DNA of 29,900 bases from an uncultured Spartobacteria bacterium (lineage in GTDB: Bacteria > Verrucomicrobiota > Verrucomicrobiia > Chthoniobacterales > UBA6821). This document shows positions 22,449 through 29,483 of the stretch, piece by piece (position 1 is the first letter of the stretch; each line of letters begins with the position of its first letter). Made by a program: the position numbers and the translations under genes. The stretch covers positions 1 to 29,900 of the forward strand of contig CAIKYN010000142.1 in the NCBI GenBank assembly GCA_903831635.1, written 5' to 3'. The notes under the pieces were generated by a model. It was not told the origin of the DNA and ran no database searches. It saw nothing but the letters and a program-made list of their open reading frames with translations.

Positions 22449-24023
22449 ATGAGGGATTTCTCGGGAGAGATCGGGGCGAGATACGATGCCTTGCCCTATC
22501 CCGGATACTCCTTTCCGGAGACTCACCTCTCCCGCCTGGCCGCGATCGGACGTCTCCATGGTCTTGATGCACCCGATCCACGGAGGGCCAGAGTCCTCGA
22601 ACTTGGTTGTGGGACCGGAATTAACCTTCTGGCGATGGCACAACTCTTTCCTGATGCCCGTTTCCATGGGGTCGATGTTTCATCTGTACATACCCATCAA
22701 GCCATAGCCACGGCCCAAGCCACGGGGATTTGCAATACAACATTTCGGTGCCTGGATCTGCTATCGCTGGAGAAGGATCCGAATGGATACGACTACATTC
22801 TCTGCCATGGTGTCTATTCATGGGTTCCCGATCATGTTCGGCAGGCGATTCTCGGGATTATCCGGGAGAGCCTGAGGCCCGCCGGTATCGCTTTGCTGAG
22901 CTATAACTGCCGTCCGGGATGGGATTTCCGCGGAGCCTTGAGGGGAATGATGTTGATGCATGCCGGAGAGAAAGACTCGATCGGCGAGCGGGTTATCAGA
23001 TCGAGGGATCTGATGCGATTTCTGACCAATGAGGTTTCGAAGGAGACTGCTTACGGCCGCTTTCTCCAGGAAGAATCAGCTTATCTGGAGGGGCGTGAGG
23101 ATGCCTATATCGCCCATGAGATGCTCGAGGCGGAGAACAAGGCTTTTTACCTCCGTGATTTCATGAAGGAGGCCTCCGATTATGGACTCTCCTATCTCGG
23201 TGATGCCAGGGCCATGGTGACCGGTGTGGAGGAACTTCGGCCCGCTCCTGCAAACTGGATACGAGAAGCGGCATCCACGCCACTGGAACGTGAGCAATAT
23301 CTGGATTTTATACGAATGCGTATGTTCCGCAGCACGCTTCTCTGTCGTACGGGAATAGGCACGTCGGAAAGCAGTGAATCTTCGCGGATTGGAGGTCTTC
23401 AGGTCTGCGGCTGGATTCGGCTCAAACAGCCCTACGGAGCAGGCCTGCCTGCCGTGGTAACGACAAGAGAGGGTGCAGAAATTTCACTGAATCACCCAGT
23501 GGCGGCGGTGCTCTTCTCTCGTTTGGCTGAACTGGGCGAACTCCCGGTTGAGGGCTCCACCTTGCTCGACGAGGTGATCCAAAGGATGGAAAATATTCCC
23601 GAGGCGGGTAATCCTTCACGATGGCGAGGTGATCTGGAAACATTGCTTCTCCGAGGCTATAGGAAGGGGATGTTGGATCTAAGAATCGCCTTTCCCCAGG
23701 GGCCAACCGCATCGCCTATTCCTGATTTACCTAGGACGTTGCCGCTGGCCCGTTGGCAGGTTGCGCACAAACTTCCCGTGAGCGGGAGAGATCTGGCTCT
23801 TTTCCGTCCAGATGCACTGACTGGGAAGATGATAATGCTGTGTGACGGATCTCAACGGAAGGAGGAGTTGCTTACGCTTCTGGCGCGTTCCTACGAGGCT
23901 GGAGAATTTGCGATTGCTGGCATTGCTGGGAGAGATCTTCAACAGATTCATCAGATTCTGGAAGCTGGCTACGATGAGATGATCCGTAGATTAGAGGCCC
24001 TCGGTGTTCTTGACAGAGTATGA
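22449..24023 (+). CDS. Class I methyltransferase with PKMT-type regulatory domain
   Basis: A 524-aa protein from the ATG at 22449, two bases after the previous stop. An in-frame TTG at 22413 would lie within the sulfotransferase gene and is less likely. RYDALPYPGYSFPETHLSRL is followed by motif I VLELGCGTGINLL (49-61), D76 (VDVS) and CHGVYSWVPDHVRQAI (119-134), a signature of the Rickettsia-type protein-lysine methyltransferase/regulatory-domain family. The C-terminal ~250 residues contain the regulatory and PKMT C-terminal-like parts (IRMRMFRSTLLCR segment). Known relatives methylate lysines of outer-membrane protein OmpB; others sit in glycan and secondary-metabolite loci. The target here is unknown. 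It overlaps the ATP-grasp gene by ATGA. Confidence 0.83.
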   Translation: MRDFSGEIGARYDALPYPGYSFPETHLSRLAAIGRLHGLDAPDPRRARVLELGCGTGINLLAMAQLFPDARFHGVDVSSVHTHQAIATAQATGICNTTFRCLDLLSLEKDPNGYDYILCHGVYSWVPDHVRQAILGIIRESLRPAGIALLSYNCRPGWDFRGALRGMMLMHAGEKDSIGERVIRSRDLMRFLTNEVSKETAYGRFLQEESAYLEGREDAYIAHEMLEAENKAFYLRDFMKEASDYGLSYLGDARAMVTGVEELRPAPANWIREAASTPLEREQYLDFIRMRMFRSTLLCRTGIGTSESSESSRIGGLQVCGWIRLKQPYGAGLPAVVTTREGAEISLNHPVAAVLFSRLAELGELPVEGSTLLDEVIQRMENIPEAGNPSRWRGDLETLLLRGYRKGMLDLRIAFPQGPTASPIPDLPRTLPLARWQVAHKLPVSGRDLALFRPDALTGKMIMLCDGSQRKEELLTLLARSYEAGEFAIAGIAGRDLQQIHQILEAGYDEMIRRLEALGVLDRV

Positions 24024-24895
24024 GGATACCATTGTCTGATCCCTTTGCTCATCCTGATGACTCGCTCTGGAGCACGCTCGATTTTGCCGGCAAGGTGCGC
24101 TGGCGGATGCTTTATGATCGTAATCCCCTCCACCCGCTGCTGCTCGATAAGGTGGAGGTGAAGACATTCGCCTTGCAACGAGGAGTTGAGTGCGCCCGGA
24201 CGCTTCATGTCACGAAGGATCCTCAAGATATCCCCTTCGGCAAGCTCCCTAGAACCTGCTTTCTCAAAGCAAATCATGCCAGTGCCTGGAACTATCTGCG
24301 CCACGAGGGAGAGTGGTATTTCTATGGCTACGGGGCAAAGCTGATGATGTCAGACGGAACGCTGGTGTCGGAAAGGGAACGCTCGCCTCTCCGGCTCTCC
24401 GAGCAGGAACTCAGGGGTTATTGCAGGAAGATGCTAGATACCCGATATTCCAAAATCGAGTGGGCCTACCATCAGATCCCCCCCAGGATTCTTATCGAGG
24501 AGCGTCTTGATCCCCAAGAGGGAGACGAACTCATGGATTACAGGCTTTTCACCTTCGATGGTAAAGTGAGGGCAATCAGCGTGGGGTCGCCCACCTACCG
24601 TAGAAAGGAATGGAACGTCTTCCTGACCCCGGAATGGGAGGTGATACCTTTGAGCAGTTACTCCGAGGCGTTGCCGTTACAAATTCCCCGAAAGCCCTCC
24701 GGTCTGAAGAAGATGCTGGAGGCGGCCTCTCGTCTGGGAGAGGGAATTGATTTTGCAAGAATCGATCTCTATGTGGCCAAGGAGGGCATCCGCCTCGGTG
24801 AGATAACGCTCTATCCTGAAGGAGGAGACAGAAATACTCCCACAGCATGCCCGAGATTCAACCGGTGGTTGGGGGATTTCTGGCGTCACCCATAG
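24020..24895 (+). CDS. TupA-like ATP-grasp ligase
   Basis: A 291-aa protein of the ATP-grasp TupA type, named after a teichuronopeptide biosynthesis protein. KVRWRMLYDRNPLHPLLLDK (25-44) is the family's opening. FLKANHASAWN (81-91) has the ATP-binding lysine. EWAYHQIPPRILIEERL (147-163), DYRLFTFDG (173-181), RIDLY (247-251) and GEITLYPEGG (260-269) carry the acidic and metal-binding residues. The family is thought to attach amino acids or peptides to sugar acids or related groups. Here it is coupled to the PKMT-type methyltransferase and sulfotransferase. A broken relative lies at 28146-28511. It fits a glycan or glycoconjugate decoration pathway. Confidence 0.82.
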   Translation: MRIPLSDPFAHPDDSLWSTLDFAGKVRWRMLYDRNPLHPLLLDKVEVKTFALQRGVECARTLHVTKDPQDIPFGKLPRTCFLKANHASAWNYLRHEGEWYFYGYGAKLMMSDGTLVSERERSPLRLSEQELRGYCRKMLDTRYSKIEWAYHQIPPRILIEERLDPQEGDELMDYRLFTFDGKVRAISVGSPTYRRKEWNVFLTPEWEVIPLSSYSEALPLQIPRKPSGLKKMLEAASRLGEGIDFARIDLYVAKEGIRLGEITLYPEGGDRNTPTACPRFNRWLGDFWRHP

Positions 24896-25010
24896 CATCC
24901 TTCAGTGCACGAATAAGGCAGTGGGTTCTTGACGAGATCACTGGGAGGAAGAGCTCCGATGCTTAAACCCTAAATTTGCAGTAGAAGCCGACTTCTAGAA
25001 GTGGGAATGG

Positions 25011-25199
25011 GTTAAAAGGTTAAAATCGGTACAAGGTTAAAAAGTGGATCTACCACTGCCTTTCTAGAGCCTTACTGATAGCCCAATAACCAAGTGCGAC
25101 AACAAAGCCTGCAAGAAATTTACCATGGAGAGCATGAAGCGCATGGAGGAACGGCTTTCTTGCAGTCTTTTTAACGTTCTAACCTTTTCACATTTTAAC
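25011..25199. mobile_element. Foldback element, possible MITE
   Basis: The left end (25011-25044) and the reverse complement of the right end (25167-25199) align over about 33 bases with roughly three quarters identity. Both begin GTTAAAA and end GTTAAAAAG. Inside, CTGCAAGAAA (25109-25118) and TTTCTTGCAG (25156-25165) form a perfect 10-base inverted repeat. The layout suits a non-autonomous foldback/MITE or a structured RNA. I see no target-site duplication and no transposase, and the AT-rich ends inflate the similarity. Confidence 0.35.
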
Positions 25200-25212
25200 T
25201 CGGCAGAGACTC

Positions 25213-25230
25213 ATCTTTCAGGTGAAAGAT
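25213..25230. repeat. Perfect 8-bp dyad ATCTTTCA-gg-TGAAAGAT
   Basis: The two 8-base arms are exact reverse complements separated by GG. It may be an operator or small hairpin in the non-coding stretch; no T-run follows. Confidence 0.5.
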
Positions 25231-25438
25231 TCAATCCTGTTAACGCGCCGCTATCGCAAAATCTGGGTTAAAATCGTTATAGTGTTAGAAAGGTTACAAG
25301 CAGCTCAAATGCTTCCTTGGATCTCCATTGTAAGGTTTTACCATTCTAATTCTTTAACAACACTCCACTTGGTTTCTCTCTCTAATGTGATTTCGGATTT
25401 AATGAGGTAGCAAGTCCTCCCGTTCTTCCCTCAAACAA

Positions 25439-26209
25439 TCACGTGCCCGCCGTGATGAACACTAGAAGTGGGTTGTTGAGAAAAAGCTGCCAATATTCCC
25501 TTCCAAGCAAGTCGAGTCCTTCCTCGGAAACTTCGGGTTGATGAACCTTCACATCACTGAATCCAGCCTCCTGTAGGGAACGAACAAGGGTATCACGGGT
25601 GAAATACTTGCAGTCGAAGGAAAATGATTCCGTGGACCCATGCTCGTCGATCTCTTCCCAAGAAACGGTGATCGTTGCTCCATCCTTGAGGGAAGGGGAG
25701 ACACGCTTCGTTTTCCCGTATTTTGAAAAGCCGGTCACCGAATCCTCCAGTAGGTCGGGGTTATCATTCATGCTGATCAGGCGTCCTCCCGGTTTGAGTC
25801 GTTTCCTGAGGGCCCTGCACATGGAGACAAGTTCATCGCGGTCCCTGGCGTAGCTCAAAACGAATGATGAGAAGACCAGATCGAAATCCTCCGCCAGAGT
25901 GCTCTCTCTCAGGATGTCAGCCACATGGTAGACGATGCCAAGCGGTTCCTTCCTTTCACAAGCTTGGGCCAGTGCAATCATTTTGGGAGACAGATCCACG
26001 CCGGTCACCCGCAATGCTCCGGCCCGCTTGAGAAGACGTGAAAAAAAACCATCGCTGCATGCAACTTCAAGCACGCTCTTTCCATGCAAAGGAGTGGCAA
26101 GTTTGAGCGCGGTAGGAGCCTCGCAATATTTGCGGACTGCGGTTGATCCCGTATCCATCCGGTCATACCCCATGGCGATCTCGTCAAAGTATTTTTCCTG
26201 TGGGTGCAT
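25439..26209 (-). CDS. Class I SAM-dependent methyltransferase
   Basis: A 256-aa protein with the start at 26209. The frame is open further upstream, but the TGATG overlap with the upstream methyltransferase and the conserved MHPQEKYFDEIAMGYD opening favour this ATG. SVLEVACSDGFFSRLL (45-60) is motif I and D72 (VTGVDLSPKM) ends motif II. ADILRE and FDLVFSSFVLSYARD follow, then LRKRLKPGGRLISM as the post-motif strand. It resembles ubiquinone/menaquinone- and tailoring-type methyltransferases; the acceptor is unknown. It is the last gene of the ATP-grasp/methyltransferase/methyltransferase operon. Confidence 0.83.
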   Translation of the reverse strand: MHPQEKYFDEIAMGYDRMDTGSTAVRKYCEAPTALKLATPLHGKSVLEVACSDGFFSRLLKRAGALRVTGVDLSPKMIALAQACERKEPLGIVYHVADILRESTLAEDFDLVFSSFVLSYARDRDELVSMCRALRKRLKPGGRLISMNDNPDLLEDSVTGFSKYGKTKRVSPSLKDGATITVSWEEIDEHGSTESFSFDCKYFTRDTLVRSLQEAGFSDVKVHQPEVSEEGLDLLGREYWQLFLNNPLLVFITAGT

Positions 26210-27117
26210 CAAGGGAGGGCAGGGTTGGTAATCACAAGCATTTCGTGATCGTTGCGGAAGCACCCATCGCATGCAAGCAGGTGTCGCCGCCAGTTTTCGA
26301 TATATCTGCTACGATCGTTTTCCGAGAGGGCATCCAGAGGATAGTCCGGAAGGTAGAATTCGAGTAGAAGCCGCATAGCACGAGCCCCCGGTACTCGTCC
26401 ATGGCTTAAATCAAAATCATCAAAGCTTTCGGGGTTCCTGCTTAGGATGTCGAAAACCTCGGGCGTCACGGCCGGCATCCTGATCTCGCGGGCATAAGGG
26501 ACGCTGAAAAATTCAAGTCCCTGCTCATGAGCCGCAATCCGGAAGGGTTCGTTACCTTCCGGATTGTGCATGAGAACGATCATTCCCTCGCCAAGAAGGA
26601 GGCTTGCCAAATCCGCGAGCAATCGGCCATGTCCCGATTCCAGGTAGTATCCACTGTGAAGAAGCCAAATCATGTCAAAGGAGGAATGTTCTCCCGAAGG
26701 CCATGTATTCCAATCCTGGCTTCCGAAATCACGACTCAAAAGCAAGATGGAGGGATTCCCTCCGGAACGTTGACGAATCCGGTTTTCCGTAAGTGACAGG
26801 ATGGCCTCGGATTTATCCAAGCCCACATAGTCGATATCCGAGCGGGTTCCCAGGGAGCCTAGTATGCGGCCTGCAACCTCACCATCCCCGCAACCGATAT
26901 CAAGGATCCTGATTCTTTCGGCTCGCTGCAGGGATTCCTGCCGCGAGATCAGTGCGGTCATCGTGGCAATGAGCATCTCGCGATCGTTGCTGTAGGTATG
27001 ATGGGCCCGCAGTGCTTCCCAGTAACGAGCTGATTCCCTCCAGGACTGCCGTATTCCTGGATCAAAGGAATCCCCGGCGATGTGCCCGCGAAAGTTGACA
27101 TGCTGATGGTTGTTCAT
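26209..27117 (-). CDS. Class I SAM-dependent methyltransferase
   Basis: A 302-aa protein. RILDIGCGDGEVAGRIL (70-86) is SAM motif I and D101 (YVGLDKSEA) ends motif II. FDMIWLLHSGYYL is the motif IV region. The C-terminal third (LEFYLPDYPLDALSEND onward) is not recognised; its layout recalls histamine-N-methyltransferase-like proteins, but only loosely. It is coupled at both ends: ATGA with the ATP-grasp gene upstream and TGATG with the methyltransferase downstream. Two unrelated methyltransferases in one tight operon with a ligase suggest successive methylations of one product (inference). Confidence 0.78.
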   Translation of the reverse strand: MNNHQHVNFRGHIAGDSFDPGIRQSWRESARYWEALRAHHTYSNDREMLIATMTALISRQESLQRAERIRILDIGCGDGEVAGRILGSLGTRSDIDYVGLDKSEAILSLTENRIRQRSGGNPSILLLSRDFGSQDWNTWPSGEHSSFDMIWLLHSGYYLESGHGRLLADLASLLLGEGMIVLMHNPEGNEPFRIAAHEQGLEFFSVPYAREIRMPAVTPEVFDILSRNPESFDDFDLSHGRVPGARAMRLLLEFYLPDYPLDALSENDRSRYIENWRRHLLACDGCFRNDHEMLVITNPALP

Positions 27118-27908
27118 TGCCAGAAGGACTTGATTCCAGAGGCAAGGAAATTGAGTTGATCCCTGTAGGTATCCGGCGAGGCGACGCCACCTTGAGTTTT
27201 ATTCACGTCCAAAAGATAAAAATGATCTCCGTGCACCACAAAATCAAAACGGCCGTAGTCGAGGCCGAGGTTTTTCCTAACAATCATCAGCCGATCTGGA
27301 ATCGCCACGGGTGTGTCGGGAGTTTCACAACGGCTGAACTTCACGATGGGATGGCGGGAGCCGATCCGACCCGTCAAGTTCGCCTCCCCGAGAAACGTCC
27401 AGTAGCGGACGTAGAAATAACCATCTTGGAATTCGGGAATAAATTTTTCCACGACCAAGTGAGGGTTTTTCCAAACGCCCGGCGGCACGTTGCTGACGCC
27501 AGCGAAAATCGGGTAGGATCTGGGATCCAGAACAGAGGTCCTTTCCCAGGAAAAGCTCTCCTTGCCGGTTCCCACGAATTCCGGAATCCCACCGTAATTC
27601 GCGTTGGTTTTCACAATCACGGGCCCTGTGTGCAGGCTTTCGGAATGCAGCAGGATGGTACTGTAGCGTCGACGCGAGATATCCGTCACCCGCCCGTTGA
27701 TCACGGTCTGATAGGAGGCGGTGCATGGAAGGTATTCCTCGGGGAGAATGGTCTTGTCGACATGCAGGAAAAGAAGATCTGCCGGGGGAGGGTTGCTGAA
27801 CCCGAAGTGCTCGACGACTCGATATCCCGACCGCCTCCAGGCGATGACCAAAGTATCCACTAGATGGGAGGCTCCACGGGTGTCCTTGATGATCAGAATT
27901 GTTTTCAT
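27114..27908 (-). CDS. ATP-grasp-like protein
   Basis: A 264-aa protein with an ATP-grasp-like plan. TILIIKDTRGASHLVDTL is an N-terminal Rossmann-like strand. PVIVKTNANYGG (96-107) has the first ATP lysine (K100), and VVEKFIPE (152-159) is the hinge strand with the second. YFYVRYWTFLG follows. LGLDYGRFDFVV (215-226) and HFYLLDVNKTQGG (229-241) supply the acidic and Asn metal ligands. Such ligases form amide or thioester bonds through acyl-phosphates. It is short for the superfamily and diverged from the TupA-like protein at 24020. It is the first gene of the operon. The N-terminal ~90 residues are not assigned. Confidence 0.7.
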   Translation of the reverse strand: MKTILIIKDTRGASHLVDTLVIAWRRSGYRVVEHFGFSNPPPADLLFLHVDKTILPEEYLPCTASYQTVINGRVTDISRRRYSTILLHSESLHTGPVIVKTNANYGGIPEFVGTGKESFSWERTSVLDPRSYPIFAGVSNVPPGVWKNPHLVVEKFIPEFQDGYFYVRYWTFLGEANLTGRIGSRHPIVKFSRCETPDTPVAIPDRLMIVRKNLGLDYGRFDFVVHGDHFYLLDVNKTQGGVASPDTYRDQLNFLASGIKSFWQ

Positions 27909-28011
27909 TCGGCGATGACACTGAATTCACGTTTAAGGAATTAAGTCAAAGACATGCTCCTGCGACACACGAAGCTTGATCGCGGGCTCATATCCCAAAA
28001 CACTTCCCCCC

Positions 28012-28149
28012 ATGCCAAGCATCTGCATCGTTGCTCGTTTCCTGACCCTCGACCTTCCGTGGTATTCGGAATGGTTGGAACATCATGACCGTCTCGGCAT
28101 CGATCACTTCTATTTCCATTACTTCGATGAAAACTACCTCGTACGATGA
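28012..28149 (+). pseudogene. N-terminal fragment of a GT92/GT2-like glycosyltransferase
   Basis: A 45-codon frame reading PSICIVARFLTLDLPWYSEW and then LEHHDRLGIDHFYFHYF matches the opening of 'family 92 / Glyco_tranf_2_4' glycosyltransferases (a conserved E-W-x-x-H-x-x-x-G-x-x-x-F-Y pattern). It stops at TGA 28147-28149, where sequence homologous to the TupA-like gene begins. Some 200 or more residues of the normal protein are missing. The TGA overlaps the ATG of the next fragment. Confidence 0.65.
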
Positions 28150-28511
28150 GGGAGGGATGGTGTTTCTTCGGTTGTGGGAGAAAATTACTGAGTCCTGATG
28201 GAACATTGGTTGAGGAGGAGCAGTTTTCGCAGTTCCGCCTGACTGAGGCACGACTCATGGAGTACTGCAGGGAGATGTTGGTAACGCGTTATTCCAAGCT
28301 GGAGTGGGCCTATCATCAGATCCGTCCGAGGATTTTCATCGCGGAGAAGCTTGCTTCCCGAGGACGTGAAGAACTCATGAATTGCCGCCTTTTTACTTTC
28401 GATGGCATTATTCGCGCAATCAGCAAGGGATCGTTCTGGAGAGCTCCGGATCTCCTGTCCGGCTCGCCCAGAGCGGAATTGGATACTATCGTCGGAAGCT
28501 TTTCGCCATGA
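28146..28511 (+). pseudogene. Internal fragment of a TupA-like ATP-grasp gene
   Basis: The frame of 121 codons aligns with residues ~95-190 of the intact gene at 24020. EGWCFFGCGRKLLSPDGTLV matches EWYFYGYGAKLMMSDGTLV, and EWAYHQIRPRIFIAEKL, NCRLFTFDG and IRAISKGS follow. The N-terminal ~95 residues, including the ATP lysine (KANHASAWN), and the C-terminal 100 residues with the metal ligands are missing, so it cannot be an active ligase. The remaining tail (PDLLSGSPRAELDTIVGSFSP) is unrelated. Its TGA overlaps the ATG of the glycosyltransferase at 28508, so it may still be translated as a coupling leader. Confidence 0.8.
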
Positions 28512-29419
28512 ACAACACCCCTTTGCATGTGATTATTCCCTATTTCGATCACGTGAATGCACGCGTGAACCGTGAGAATCTCCGGATCTGTCTTAGGAAT
28601 CTCTCGGGGAATCCCAATATCCTGATCACGCTTGCTGAGGGGATTTATCAAGCACCTTCGGAGCTGCCCGATCTCTCGGGGATGCTGTATCGCCATCTCA
28701 AGTTCCGCCTGCAGAATCCCATCTGGGTGCATCAGAATCTGGTGAATCTCGCTTTGCAGTCCCTCGGAGAAAACTGGGAATTTGCCGCATGGGTTGATAA
28801 GGACATTCAGTTTCTTAACCCGTTCTGGGATCGTGAAACCGTACGAGTTCTTCAGGAGGCGGATCTAGCTCAGCCCTGGAGCAGGGTAGTCTTTCTGGGT
28901 CATGACCGTGATCTTGAGTTGAACGGGCCATCGCTTGTGAGTTTTGAGGGTCATGGTGATCCCCGGGGCATCATGTCATTCTGTCATGCCAAGATCCGTT
29001 CACTTCCAAAGCCCGGCCATACCGGCAATGCATGGGCCATCAAGAAATCCTTCTATCGGAAGATCGGGAAACTCTTTGATCTCTGTATCGTTGGCGGGGG
29101 CGATACGGCGATGACGGCTGCGCTCAACCGCCGACTGGACCGCCCCAACCTGCGTGTGTACGGGGATCTATTCCGCGAGCATGCCGTTAAGTTCGAGGGG
29201 GCGAGGATCGGTTATTCACCGGGGACGATCGTTCATCACTTCCACGGGGAACTCGAGAACAGGCGCTATGCGGAGAGGTATCTCATGCTGGAGGCGGGGG
29301 GATTTAAACCCTCGACCGATCTTTCCTATGCAGAGAATGGGACACTGCGGTTGTCGAACCCCAAACTGGAAGTGTTGATCCGGGAATTTTTCCTCTCCCG
29401 TGGAGAGCATCTGGTGTGA
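28508..29419 (+). CDS. GT-A-like glycosyltransferase, third intact family member
   Basis: A 303-aa member of the same family as 5406 and 20520. The start is taken at 28508, where the reading LHVIIPYFDHVNARVNRENL begins and an ATGA overlap exists; the frame is open upstream but that part is not homologous. WVDKD (95-99), GNAWAIKK (173-180), GGGDT (196-200), HHFHG (243-247, one His replaced by Phe) and the C-terminal LSRGEHLV are present. It is the most diverged of the three, with EGIYQAPSELPDLSG replacing the EGIWNREAELPD segment. It is preceded by gene debris and converges with a sulfotransferase. Donor and acceptor are unknown. Confidence 0.7.
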   Translation: MNNTPLHVIIPYFDHVNARVNRENLRICLRNLSGNPNILITLAEGIYQAPSELPDLSGMLYRHLKFRLQNPIWVHQNLVNLALQSLGENWEFAAWVDKDIQFLNPFWDRETVRVLQEADLAQPWSRVVFLGHDRDLELNGPSLVSFEGHGDPRGIMSFCHAKIRSLPKPGHTGNAWAIKKSFYRKIGKLFDLCIVGGGDTAMTAALNRRLDRPNLRVYGDLFREHAVKFEGARIGYSPGTIVHHFHGELENRRYAERYLMLEAGGFKPSTDLSYAENGTLRLSNPKLEVLIREFFLSRGEHLV

Positions 29420-29483
29420 TCTCGATTACGGACTCTTCCTCTTTCCTCAAACGATTAGCTCTTCTGAGCGCGGTGTCACGGAT

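Larger units (their letters stand above)
24896..25438. other. 543-bp non-coding stretch rich in GTTAAAA-type repeats
   Basis: No convincing gene is seen; the longest frame (25222-25410, plus) has no homology and an atypical composition. The stretch is much more AT-rich than its surroundings. GGTTAAAA occurs at 25010-25017, 25018-25025, 25035-25042 and 25266-25273, and the 11-base GGTTAAAATCG at both 25018 and 25266. TTTTAAC or TTTTTAAC appears on the other strand at 25169-25175 and 25193-25199. The palindrome ACTTCTAGAAGT is at 24991-25002. It separates convergent operons, so termination signals are expected, but the structure is richer than that requires. Confidence 0.6.

Noticed and set aside
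25222..25410. 62-aa small gene in the non-coding stretch
   Set aside because: No Shine-Dalgarno, no recognisable family, and it overlaps the repeat structures; chance frame.
27117..27863. Plus-strand frame of 248 aa opposite the ATP-grasp gene
   Set aside because: The minus-strand protein has ATP-grasp motifs and ATGA coupling; this one is its shadow.
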